A DNA stretch of 64,000 nt from Diplolepis rosae (taxonomy: Eukaryota > Arthropoda > Insecta > Hymenoptera > Diplolepididae). The stretch lies in the NCBI GenBank assembly GCA_030998225.1, contig JAPYXD010000555.1:3658001-3722000 (forward strand), read 5' to 3'. Each line of letters begins with the position of its first letter. Positions within the stretch are counted from its first letter, which is position 1. Made by a program: the position numbers and the translations under genes. The notes under the pieces were generated by a model that ran no database searches, was not told the DNA's origin, and worked only from the letters and a program-made list of their open reading frames with translations. Of the stretch, positions 10,801 through 19,227 are shown piece by piece.

Positions 10801-13620
10801 CGAGCTCCGGGATCAGACGGTGTGTCCATATCCCGGATTGGTCACCATGCCATCTCGTCGGCCATTTCACGACGAGTCTGCGCCTTCCATCCTTGCGGAT
10901 GGCCTCCTTCGCGCGAGCGATTTCCTGCAGGTTTGTTAAGCAGGTGAGCTCCTTACGGAGCTGAAAGGACTCCTTCCTTTCCTCCGCCAATAAATCTATT
11001 GGTGGGACGCTCGCTAGGACCAGCACAGCGCTCGTCGACACTGTTCGGTATGCTGAGATCATTCTCAGCGCCACACCTCTCTGTGCCGAGAACAGCTTCT
11101 TCTGGATAGCATGGTTGTTAAGGGCACTTGTCCAGACCGGAGCTGCGTTAAACAGCTTGGAATTTACCACGCTCGCCACCAGCCTTCTCTTGGCTTCCCT
11201 GGGGCCAATAATGTTGGTCATGAGCCGAGTCAGAGCGGCTCCACATTGGATGGCTTTGGCAGTCGCGATCTGCAGGTGTTCGCCGAAGCTAAGCCTTCGA
11301 TCCAACTGCACTGCTGCACACCCAGGTACTTAATGCTCTTTTTCCACTCGACTTCATGTTCCCCGAGAATGATCCTTGGGTATTTGAAGGATCTCCTGTC
11401 CGTGACCAGCAAAGCCTCGGTCTTTTCAGGGGCCATTTTCAGGCATCTGCTATCCAACCAACGCTTTGCCCGCCACAGACTATCATTGATATACATACAT
11501 CGCTTTATCAAATATTAATCTAGTTATTTAATATCTCAGGTACGGCTTTGTTAAAATCTGTCGAAGGCACGTTTTACGTGCACAAAGTTTATGGAGATGG
11601 CAACTGCATGTTTAGAGCCATGAGTTTCATATTATGGCAAACTGAAAATGAATATAAGTCTCTTCGCACTATGGTTCGTTAATATAATTTTCTCTTTTTA
11701 CTCAATTTCAATCAAACTTAAGTTCTGTTCTTAATAATTAAACATTTCCTAATTTTTACTCACATATTGAATAAAGTTTCTTTCTAAAGGGTTACAGTAG
11801 TCTGAGAAGGGTAAAATTGAGAATTTTTTTTTGTTTTCCCTGCATAAGTAAATTTTTTAGGATGACAGCATCATCTGAAATAAAAAAACCAAGAATATTT
11901 GATTAATAGACAAGTTTTGCTAAGTTAGAAACTTAATTTTTTTCATCATTTTTGAATGTTTGGTGCCTTCTGACGCGAAAACCCCCATTTTTAGCGTGAA
12001 AAATCGGCCATTTTGTTACTGTAGAATCGATTGTAAATAAAAAATGTTCTTCAAATGTTGCCTCTTAATATGCATTACTTCCTAATAAATTTACTCATGC
12101 AGGGAAAACAAAAAAAAATTTCAATTTTACCCTTCTCAAACTTAGCAAATTTTATTGATTTTAGGTTTCTACATGTTTATGTCCAAAGTACATAAAATTT
12201 TGTTTTCAAAATTTGGGAAATTGTAGAGAAGTTAAAAACGGACGTAGATAGACTACATTTGGTTTCAAAAATAAAAAAAAGTTCAATTTCACAAAATATT
12301 TCTATAATATAATATAATAATATCTTTTCTACCATTTCTCAAATTTTGAAAACAAAATTTTATGTATTTTGGGCATAAACATCTAGAAACTGGATTGAGT
12401 TGTTTACATGAACTTGCTACTTTTCTCAAGTATCACATGCCCTTAAAGATGTACACTAATTTTTTGTTTTCTCTTCACAAAAAAATTAAAATTCTTATTT
12501 AATTCTAATGATCAAGGGTTCATTTTATTCTCTAAAGAATTCTCTGCAATTCTATTTGGGTGAGTTTTATTACAATTCAAACTATCATTGTTTATAACAA
12601 TAATAACTATATAATTTTCAAACAATTTTTTTTATTAAAACTCACCCTAATAGAATTTCAGAGAATCCTTCAGAGTAAAATGAGTCCTTGATCATTAGAA
12701 TGGAATAGGAATTGGATTTTAATCTGAATTATTTTTTTCTAATTTACGCGTAGAAGCCTCCTTTAAAATTCGTAGGAATCAATAATGGATTTATTTTTGT
12801 CGATTTTATAAATCATTATAAATATTGGCGAATTTTTAGATTGACTGTACCTAATGTACATCCTTAAGGTAGTTCATTCACGGAAATTAGACCTGAGCCA
12901 AAAATAGATCATTTTTCCTTCAAGAATAGCAATATTATTATTGAAAGGCTAATTTGAAGGAGAAAAGATTATTTTCCATAAAAAAAATTTGAAACGCAGA
13001 AAAATAATGCATTTAATAAATTTTATTTTTACCCGAACTTTTTTTCTTATCACTTCATACCAAATTTTAAAAAATGATATGATTCTAATAAATCACGGAT
13101 CATTTTCTCAGGAAAAGATTCTCTAGAACTTAACCGTTTCCAATTTTCTAAAATGAATAAATTATTATCAAATTCAGCAATTTGTTTATGAGAATTTTGC
13201 TTTGGAAAATTGATTTTTAATCATTCCAGTCATTAAAGAATTTATATAAATCTTAGATTAAATTAATTACAATTTTCCATAACAACATTAATTACATTAT
13301 TTTAAAAGGTTGTAAATCATATCAGAAAAAACTGGAAAAAATATGGTCCATTTGTGATAGCAGAATGGAATATTTCAGAGCCGAACGAATATTACAAGTA
13401 TATGATCTCTGATGGGAAATTTGCAAGTGAACTCGAATGTACAGTATTGGCAAAATTATATCATATGAATTTGAAAATTTATCGACAAGATGGTGATAGT
13501 GAAATTCTGACACCAATTTTCCGTACTCGCTTCATTCATAATTACCCAAATGCCAGACTTCTTTTCAGTGGACGTACTGAAGGTGGTCATTATGATGTCC
13601 TGCTGCCAACTTTCTCTTAA
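1889..13620 (+). CDS. OTU-family cysteine protease with predicted signal peptide
   Basis: Four exons, 257 residues: 1889-1955, 9835-10095, 11540-11673 and 13309-13620, with intron phases 1, 1, 0. Exon 1 encodes a hydrophobic signal-peptide-like N-terminus (MSSILVFLLILATASSRVNK) before a GTGAGT donor. Exon 2 (residues 23-109) is a polar, lysine-rich linker with basic clusters such as KSKLLGK and KKFKK. Exons 3-4 are the OTU domain: GDGNC places the catalytic Asp at about 129 and Cys at 132, and GGHYDVL places the catalytic His at about 248. OTU proteases cleave ubiquitin chains. An AATAAA lies at 13,743. The 7.9 kb first intron makes exon 1 the least certain part, although its phase fits; exons 3-4 are firm. 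If the signal peptide is real, the enzyme is exported, which is unusual for this family. A cytosolic enzyme starting from another first exon is the alternative. Confidence 0.8.
2797..3428. repeat. Fold-back element, family FB1 (about 630 bp)
   Basis: The left arm starts CCACGAAAATTAGACC and returns inverted at the right end, GGTCTAATTTTCGTGG. The arms are about 290 bp with only a short middle. Single or double arms recur at 12,875-13,235, 40,579-41,070 and 44,925-45,235. Open frames at 2833-3111 (+) and 3168-3365 (-) are the two arms read inward and give related peptides. It lies in OTU intron 1. Confidence 0.75.
4596..5804 (+). pseudogene. BEL/Pao retrotransposon gag remnant
   Basis: A 209-codon frame (4596-5225) contains the BEL/Pao Gag-type segment with KLPQAELPTFGG and NVERLQYLKFALK. 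The coding trace continues in other frames at 5233-5427 and 5553-5804. The last part holds a Cys/His array of the CxxCxxxHxxxxC type followed by CxxC, as in BEL Gag zinc knuckles. Frame changes, stops and a poly-C run near 5505-5515 show decay. No protease, reverse transcriptase or integrase follows, and no long terminal repeats were found. It is an old insertion in OTU intron 1 on the same strand as the host gene. Confidence 0.8.
6417..7215 (-). pseudogene. Mariner/Tc1-like transposase remnant
   Basis: The N-terminal part, 6814-7215 (133 aa), begins MVKFTNQQRLEIIKNYYRNS and includes a helix-turn-helix region with IPRRSQELGIAQTTLWRIMR. The DDE part follows in shifted frames at 6472-6699 (NMRYWSATNPN, HPQKVTVWC, GGVIGPYFF) and 6417-6599. 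At least two frame breaks and a missing C-terminus make it inactive. The sequence type matches a family common in ants, wasps and true bugs. It lies antisense in OTU intron 1. Confidence 0.85.
7562..8294. mobile_element. TTAA-flanked non-autonomous element (piggyBac-like MITE)
   Basis: Perfect terminal inverted repeats: GGGGGGAACCTGGTTTAGA at the left end and its reverse complement at the right. They sit directly between TTAA at 7558-7561 and TTAA at 8295-8298. TTAA duplication and a run of G/C at the tips are piggyBac-superfamily hallmarks. The 733 bp interior has no credible gene; the open frame at 7601-7891 lies inside it and resembles nothing. Confidence 0.85.
8299..8480 (+). repeat. Half copy of the GGGCATGTGATACT TTAA-element family
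   Basis: It starts directly after TTAA 8295-8298 with GGGCATGATACT and continues with the same sequence order as 51,367-51,654 (ATGTAAA, then CAGTTTCTAC and TTTACGTCCAAAA-like blocks). The right half is missing. It shares its TTAA with the preceding element. Confidence 0.65.
8509..8970. mobile_element. TIR element with TA flanks (CACTGTAAAAAA)
   Basis: The ends are CACTGTAAAAAA and TTTTTTACAGTG, flanked by TA on both sides, the target type of Tc1/mariner MITEs. The 462 bp interior is made of many short repeats of the AGGAAAT/ATTTCCG type in both orientations. No open frame of note. Confidence 0.75.
8971..9834. other. AT-rich end of OTU intron 1
   Basis: No gene or recognisable element. The stretch is AT-rich and ends in a pyrimidine-rich tract with the acceptor TTTATAG at 9834. 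Confidence 0.4.
10230..11515 (-). pseudogene. 5'-truncated R1-clade LINE fragment
   Basis: The 10,499-11,311 frame encodes the C-terminal part of a non-LTR retrotransposon reverse-transcriptase ORF. Diagnostic R1-type blocks are DRRLSFGEHL, RLMTNIIGP, NAAPVW and SAYRTVSTSAVLVLA. A zinc-finger remnant follows (CRYC, with the usual His of the ETAEHTLF motif replaced by Pro). The 11,230-11,511 frame is upstream RT sequence in a shifted frame. The block is far more GC-rich than its neighbours, suggesting a recent arrival or foreign composition. It fills most of OTU intron 2, antisense to the gene. Confidence 0.85.
11803..12138. mobile_element. TIR element, TGAGAAGGGTAAAATTGA ends
   Basis: The left end TGAGAAGGGTAAAATTGA is mirrored at the right end by TCAATTTTACCCTTCTCA. 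Pairing continues for about 40 bp, through the T-rich block to TTTTCCCTGCA. The element is 336 bp, lies in OTU intron 3 and has no coding content. It may have inserted into a TTAA-family element whose other part follows at once. Confidence 0.75.
12139..12442 (-). repeat. Part of the GGGCATGTGATACT TTAA-element family
   Basis: It ends CAAGTATCACATGCCC directly before TTAA 12,443-12,446. Internal blocks (TTTAGGTTTCTACATG, AAACGGACGTAGATAGACTA) match the copies at 50.8-51.7 kb. The two halves are partly inverted repeats of each other. The left end is displaced by the 11,803 element. Confidence 0.65.
12447..12863. mobile_element. TTAA-flanked fold-back element (AGATGTAC ends)
   Basis: Long inverted arms include TGGGTGAGTTTTATTA / TATTAAAACTCACCC and CTAATGATCAAGG / CCTTGATCATTAG. 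The tips (AGATGTACA, TGTACATCC) abut TTAA at 12,443-12,446 and 12,864-12,867. The left TTAA is shared with the preceding TTAA-family element. Confidence 0.7.
12875..13235 (+). repeat. Single arm of fold-back family FB1
   Basis: It begins ACGGAAATTAGACCTGAGCC and follows the same block order as 2797-3160, including AATAGCAATATTATTATTGA and TTCTTATC. No opposite arm is nearby. It lies in OTU intron 3. Confidence 0.6.
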
Positions 13621-14101
13621 ATATTATATTTTGATGTTCGATTTGAGAAATAATTTTAGTCATTTACTATTTTGTCTATGTATTGAAATTCTTTTCGTTC
13701 TTAATCAATTTTTATATTGTTTGTATGACAAATGTGTAAAATAATAAAGGTTACTGAATTTTATTAAAACTCTTTTTACACGAAATATTCGCCCTATTTG
13801 AATTAACTTTAATTAACAATAATCATAATGAATTTACAATGTTTCAGAGAGGAAATAATGTTAATTAGTACCAATAATTAGAGTATTTTATTACTTAAAA
13901 GCTAAAAAGACATTATAATATAATACTGTTGAAAAATACGGAACATTTAAAATGTAGGAAAAATAGTTTTGACTAAACTTCAGTAAATATATATTTATAA
14001 AACTTATGTAATTACTGGTAATGCAGAACAGTCTATATTGTAGAGTTTATTTCATTCGCAAAATAATTTTTTTAAATAACTAATTTTATACTAAATAACT
14101 C

Positions 14102-17100
14102 TTAAGTATACAGCCACTGAGTGATAAACGTTATCCCTTTGTATATTGTGCAACTGTAATAAAAAATAATAATTCACATATGTGCCAATCAATTTTTTTT
14201 ATCATATATTTATAAAACTTTCAACGTTCGGAAATAGTACAGGAAGATAAAAAAAATTGAAAAAAGAAATACAAGCAAGCAAATTGAATTTAAAAAATAA
14301 AAAACAGATATAATTATACAATTATAATTATACAAAGATGTAAAATTACCTTATTTGGTAAAATATATCAGAGCACCAATAATTGGCTGTTAAAGAAGAC
14401 TGATTTCTTTTCACAGCCTGAACGACGTTTGCAGCAATTTGATCATTATTTTCTTTTAAAAACCTGTAAATATAGGAAATAAAGTGAGTTCTATGCAACT
14501 TTTTAGTGTAGGTGTATTGTGGTTGAATATTTTTCTAATTATGCATACCTTGGCTGATTTTTATGAGCTACAGTGATAAACGTTAGTTGATTATTATGCT
14601 TGCTAAATTGTTCTCCTAAACTCTCCATTAATCCTGAAACACAAAAAAATGATAATGTCTCATTTGAATAACTTGACTCCTAAATAAATGAAACTTCAAT
14701 TAATTTAATTACCAGCCACAGCTGCTTTTGAACCCATGTAGGCATCTTCAGTTGACAAAGTGGGCATGACACCAATAATATAAGCTCTTCCTTTATGTAA
14801 CATCCACGGTAAAAATGCCATAACCGTCTAACAATTAAAAAATTAACAATTTTAGGACCTAAATTTAAATTATTATAAGTATAAAAATATAATTTGCTAA
14901 TTAAAACTTAACTTTCAAATATACGTATATTTATGAAAATAGTGACAGCATATTTGTATAAATTTAACATAAATATTTCAGTACAATTGACTGTTTTTTT
15001 CTAAACGTAACAGATTTGTCGATAAGTATTACAGTTTACTTAAAATTTTGATATAAAAATTCTTTATTCTGTAAATTTAACTATTTTCAGCCATGGATCA
15101 AATTAATATTGCATTAAAAACAAGAAAGTATTACTTTAATTCAAATTTCGTAAACGTGTTTACGTAAATGTGTTTGAGTTTTAGTTAACATTGAGAGAAA
15201 GGTTCGGAAATTTACAAAATTTTTGTTACAAAGGTAACGTTAAATTTGATGATATTTTTAATATTTTTGAGTAAAAATATCTCAAAATTAGGAAAATTGT
15301 ACTGAATTTTTTGAAATTTATCTTAACATTACGAAATTCAACTGAATTTTCATAAAATGTATCTTAAAACTACCAAAATGTAATAGAATTTTTGTAAAAT
15401 TCATAATAAAATCATGAAACTGTAACAAAATTTTCACTTACATGTTAACTGCATAAAATTTCAATTACCCAAAACCTAAAATTTTTCCTGTCGCAAGTTT
15501 CAGAATTTCCAGATAAAAGTATCGGAATATTCAATACTTTCTAACTAAAAATTAAGAAATTGTTTCTTAAACTATATTTACTAAATTTTTTATTATTTAT
15601 TATTATAATTATAATATATTATTATAATATTATTTATTTAATTATTTTTCAAAATATATAGTTTCTTATATTTACTAAAAATTAACTGGATTTTTTGAAA
15701 TTCTATCTTAATTTTACGAAATCGTACAATAACTGAATAAAACTTCAGTTACGAGTTTCGGGAAATTACCGTAGAAATATCTGACAGTTATACATGATTA
15801 ATCATCAGTAAAAAATAACTGATTTCAAAGCAAGAAGCCAGTCACTGGGATTATTTAAAATTCCAACTGATTCAGATTTAAAGAGAAAAGCCTCTAATGT
15901 TAGAAAAAAAAATTGTAAATGGCAAAAATTGTGACTGAGATCCTTTTAATAATTCACAATTTAAGTAATTTTATTTGAAGTTATTATAATATAATTTAAA
16001 ACGTTATTATAATAAAATATTAATGTTATAATATTATAATTATTTAAAGTAACTATTTAATTTGTTAGAGTAAAAAACTAAATTGTTACTTGAAACAATT
16101 ATACAGTTTTTTTAGTATAAAAAATATAAGGTTGCATGAAGATAATAAATTTCATTACCCAGTAGTGACTCATCAAGGTTCTGCTAATGGTATCATAGAT
16201 ATCTTGACTGGAATCTCCAGTACAGGTGACCAAGACATCGACCCAGCCAACCTCGTCCTTGACTTTCTTGGCAATACTACGAATCTCATCTCTGTTACAA
16301 AGATCACATTCGTATGCAAAATTAGTCGACGTTTGTTTCCCTTTAAGGTAATTTTCCTTACGATACTCTGGACCAGCTGTTTGCACTTTGGAGTACTTTA
16401 ATTTCAGGTCAGTTGCAATTTCGTTGACTGATTTTAAATCATTATCAACGCATACGACTTGACAGCCATTTTTAGCAAATTCTTGGGCTAAATTCCTTCC
16501 TAAGGGAGAAGTAACTCCCGTTATCTGAAAATCAGAATGAATTCAGCAATGGGTTTATATTGCACAGTATTGTTATTATTTACGACAAAATTGTGACCGT
16601 ATGTTAGAATCTGACTTTACCAATTCCCTAGCGAACCCGGATTAGTGAACGGTCAGCGAATACACTGACCGTTTACTGGCCAATCATTGACCGTTTACTG
16701 ACCATTCACTTACTTTGCAATATTATGAATAAGTTTTAAAGTGAGATGTTTGATAACATGTCTGCTATTATATTGACCCTAAATTCATAGATTTTTTGTT
16801 CATTTCTCGTTATTTATTTCTCGTCGATTAAAATTATCACTATTAGATATAAAAATAAGCAAAAAAAAAAAGAAAGGCAAACGTTTCGGCCACATTTGGA
16901 GGCCCTCTTCAGTGCCATAAATTCAAAATTTCTGTAAAAGATCAGAATATAGGAGATAATTAAAATAAGGATTATCATAGAAATCAAAAACTTATCTCAT
17001 AGCTTGCAACTCAAAATGAAGTACACAGTGTGTCCCAAAAATAACCGAACTTTATATTTAAATCATACAACATGCAGCGCCATCTATTGAAAATTTGTAG

Positions 17101-19001
17101 CATTAAAAAGATACATTCATCCTCTTTCAAACGCACCTAAATTCATGTAAATCGGATGACAGATGTGAAAGTTACAGCCATTTCAATAAAAGAAAAAGTG
17201 TGCTAATGTTACAAAACAAAAATGGAACAAAGAGCAAATATAAAATTTTGTGATAAACTTGAAAAAAAATTCGCTGAGACATACGAATCGATGAAAAAAG
17301 TTTATGGTGATGATTGTATGAGTCGTACTCAAGTTTATACGTGGTTTACACGATTTAAAAATGGTCATGAGGATTTAAATGACGACCTAAGGCCAGATCG
17401 TCCAGAAGTTAGTAATCGTGCTGAATTGGTGGAAAAAGTCCGTAAAATCATTGGTATCGATGCAAATTATACTACGAGAATGTTGGCTGAGGAATTAAAT
17501 ACGAGTGAAAACACTATTTGGAGAATTTTAACTGAAGATTTAGGTAAAAGAAAGATCTGTGCACGTTTTTTTCCACATCAGTTAAATGCACCACCTCACA
17601 AGACCAAAAAAGTGAACGAATTGTTGATGAAAAAACGGATTTCTCTCATCAACCACCCTCCGTATTCGTCTGATCTATCACCATGTGAATATTTTCTATT
17701 TCCAAAACTGAAAACCAAGATGAAAGGAGCATTTTATGATGATATCCCAGCCATTCAAGCAGCCGTAACCGAGGTGCTGAAGAACATTCCTATAAATGGC
17801 ATAAAAAAATCTATGCATGCGCTGGTTGATCGTTCCAAACGTTGTATTGAGTCTAATGGAACCTATTTTGAATAAATAATAACTTTCAAAGATAATATAA
17901 TGTGTATCTTATTATATATCCAAAAAGTTCGGTTATTTTTGGGACACACTGTGTAGTCCAGTATGACAGTAACACGAAAAAAGAAGGATGCTCAATTGGT
18001 TATTAATGACAAAACGCGAAAGAGATTTAAATTTTGAAAACTTTTCTTGAGGACTTTGTTACCGGAGTCTCTCACAGATGGATCTGAACTGTTTAAAAAA
18101 CCGACTCGGGCATGTGGCTTTAACGGTAAAAAAAACATTTGAGTCATTGATATTATATGATTCTGCGATCAAATTTGAATTATAAACGGCCAGTAAATGG
18201 TCAGTGTATTCGCTGACCATTCATTAAGTCGGGTCCGCTAGGGGTTATCTTTGATAGCTTTATTAATCAACTGATAATTGCAACAATGCAGAAGAATGCA
18301 AAGCATTTTCAAATGTAAATAGTGACGTTAAACATATTATACGGCTTTTAAATGATCGATTTTCATCAATAATGGAATTCAATATTGAGTTAATATTAGA
18401 GTTTAATGCTAAGCGAATATTGATTTCTATTGTACAAATATTATATTTCCACATTGAGCAATATTCTTTTCTTATTGTAAGTTTGACTGGTTTCCGATAC
18501 TGATGAGGAAACTGAGAATAATAATTTTATTATTATGCTAATCTTTTCAAAAGATTGCACTAATATTGTATAATTAACTTGATATTATTGTAAGAAGAAT
18601 TTAAAAAGTTTAAAATATAATTAGGATGAAAAATAAAGATCATAATATAAACTCGTTTTCTATGAATGGCAAAAAGAATATATAATTTTACAGGATGTAA
18701 TAATAGAAATTGATCAATCAAAAGAAAGGGCAAGAAATATGAGAATCTGGTCATTAATTACCATTAAATTACTCGTAAATTAGTATGTATTGAATAAATG
18801 TATAGTCACCAGAACAATAGCTCCTGTTAAATCTTTTGGTGGTTTTGGTAGCAATGTTTTAATGAGTCCAAGAATTGTCAAAAAACCAGATACTGCCACT
18901 AAAATAATAAACTCAACAATCAGGTACCACCAAGTTGCAGGTGATGGATATTCGATTCGAGAATTTGATATCAGAGCCTCTTCTTTCAGCGAAAGCATCA
19001 T
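14102..19001 (-). CDS. Short-chain dehydrogenase/reductase SDR1, 16C-like, active site altered
   Basis: Six exons, 307 residues: 18810-19001, 16159-16524, 14713-14827, 14549-14633, 14350-14463, 14102-14153. An N-terminal membrane helix (about residues 24-46, WWYLIVEFIILV) anchors it, as in retinol and 17-beta-hydroxysteroid dehydrogenases of the RDH10/HSD17B11 type. The nucleotide loop is ITGVTSPLGR (65-74). The catalytic YxxxK is present as YMGSK (Tyr 216, Lys 220). The NNAG motif reads TCTG, and the active-site Ser position reads IIGVM, so Ser and probably Asn are lost. Five intron positions and phases match SDR2, including the last phase-2 intron, which supports the short final exon; reading through the GTAA donor would stop at 14,346 instead. 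An acceptor-like TTCTTTCAG just before the ATG suggests a 5' untranslated exon. It may bind substrate without catalysis or be decaying. Confidence 0.8.
15185..15790 (+). repeat. Dispersed AT-rich repeat, family R15
   Basis: It contains blocks such as GGTTCGGAAATTTACAAAAT, TTACAAAGGTAACGT and CAGTTACCCAAAA-like sequence. These recur in the same order at 7300-7560, 22,800-23,340 and 33,423-34,592. The right end CCGTAGAAATATCTGACAG is near the inverse of the left end of related copies, so it is probably a non-autonomous DNA element. It lies in SDR1 intron 2. Confidence 0.55.
16862..16985 (-). repeat. Retroelement tail with CTGAAGA...GAAAC motif
   Basis: The minus strand reads CACTGAAGAGGGCC, a spacer, then GGCCGAAACGTTTG. 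A diverged copy is at 50,460-50,510. A similar arrangement occurs in Penelope-like elements and other small retroelements. CTGAAGA plus GAAAC fits the hammerhead core pattern CUGANGA/GAAA, with a possible GGCC/GGCC stem between, but stems I and III are not evident. The class is uncertain. Confidence 0.4.
17024..17953 (+). mobile_element. Internally deleted mariner with intact TIRs
   Basis: The ends CACAGTGTGTCCCAAAAATA and the exact inverse TATTTTTGGGACACACTGTG lie between TA dinucleotides at 17,022-17,023 and 17,954-17,955. TIR pairing extends through ACCGAACTT. The 930 bp length is short of the roughly 1.3 kb of complete mariners. Confidence 0.9.
17222..17875 (+). pseudogene. Mariner transposase, in-frame internal deletion
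   Basis: A 217-residue uninterrupted frame against about 345 for mariners. The N-terminal part has KKVYGDDCMSRTQVYTWFTR and a second helix-turn-helix with LAEELNTSENTIWRIL. The C-terminal part has the third catalytic Asp context, PPYSSDLSPCEYFLFPKL. The middle third, with the TGDE first-Asp and HDN second-Asp blocks, is missing near residue 122, where FFPHQL joins APPHKT without breaking the frame. The protein cannot be catalytic but could still bind TIRs. Confidence 0.88.
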
Positions 19002-19227
19002 CCACTGAAAGAATAATTAATACAATAATTGAAACAAAAATTAACGCTATATCTATAATATTCTAGATTTACACCATAAAATAAGTATTTTAAAATGTTT
19101 TTTAAAAATTAATTATAGTTTTAGAATAATTTCATAAAATTAACGGAACTGCATACATTTTTTCTTATTTTTAGATCAAGTAGTGAATCACTGAAAAGTC
19201 TTATGTGTGCATCTGTTATAATGTATA

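Larger units (their letters stand above)
16626..18243. mobile_element. 1.6 kb TIR element (CCCTAGCG ends) in SDR1 intron 1
   Basis: The left end runs CCCTAGCGAACCCGG, GTGAACGGTCAGCGAATACA and ACTGACCGTTTACTGGCC. The right end (18,188-18,243) is its imperfect reverse complement over about 55 bp, with GGTCAGTGTATTCGCTGACC and CGGGTCCGCTAGGGG. The interior contains a retroelement-like tail (16,862-16,985) and a complete mariner (17,024-17,953), each inserted later. No transposase of its own is visible. Confidence 0.75.

Noticed and set aside
10544..11518. Plus-strand open frames opposite the R1 fragment (10,544-10,939; 11,111-11,518)
   Set aside because: They are antisense shadows of the LINE coding strand, which shows clear reverse-transcriptase motifs on the minus strand.
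14346..14351. SDR1 stop immediately after exon 5 (TAA at 14,346-14,348)
   Set aside because: SDR2 has a phase-2 intron at the same place, and SDR1 has a good acceptor (TTTTTATTACAG) with a short in-frame final exon, so the TAA is read as part of the donor. It remains an alternative.
16090..16401. Plus-strand frame overlapping SDR1 exon 2
   Set aside because: Antisense shadow; the minus strand has the SDR motifs and matching splice sites.
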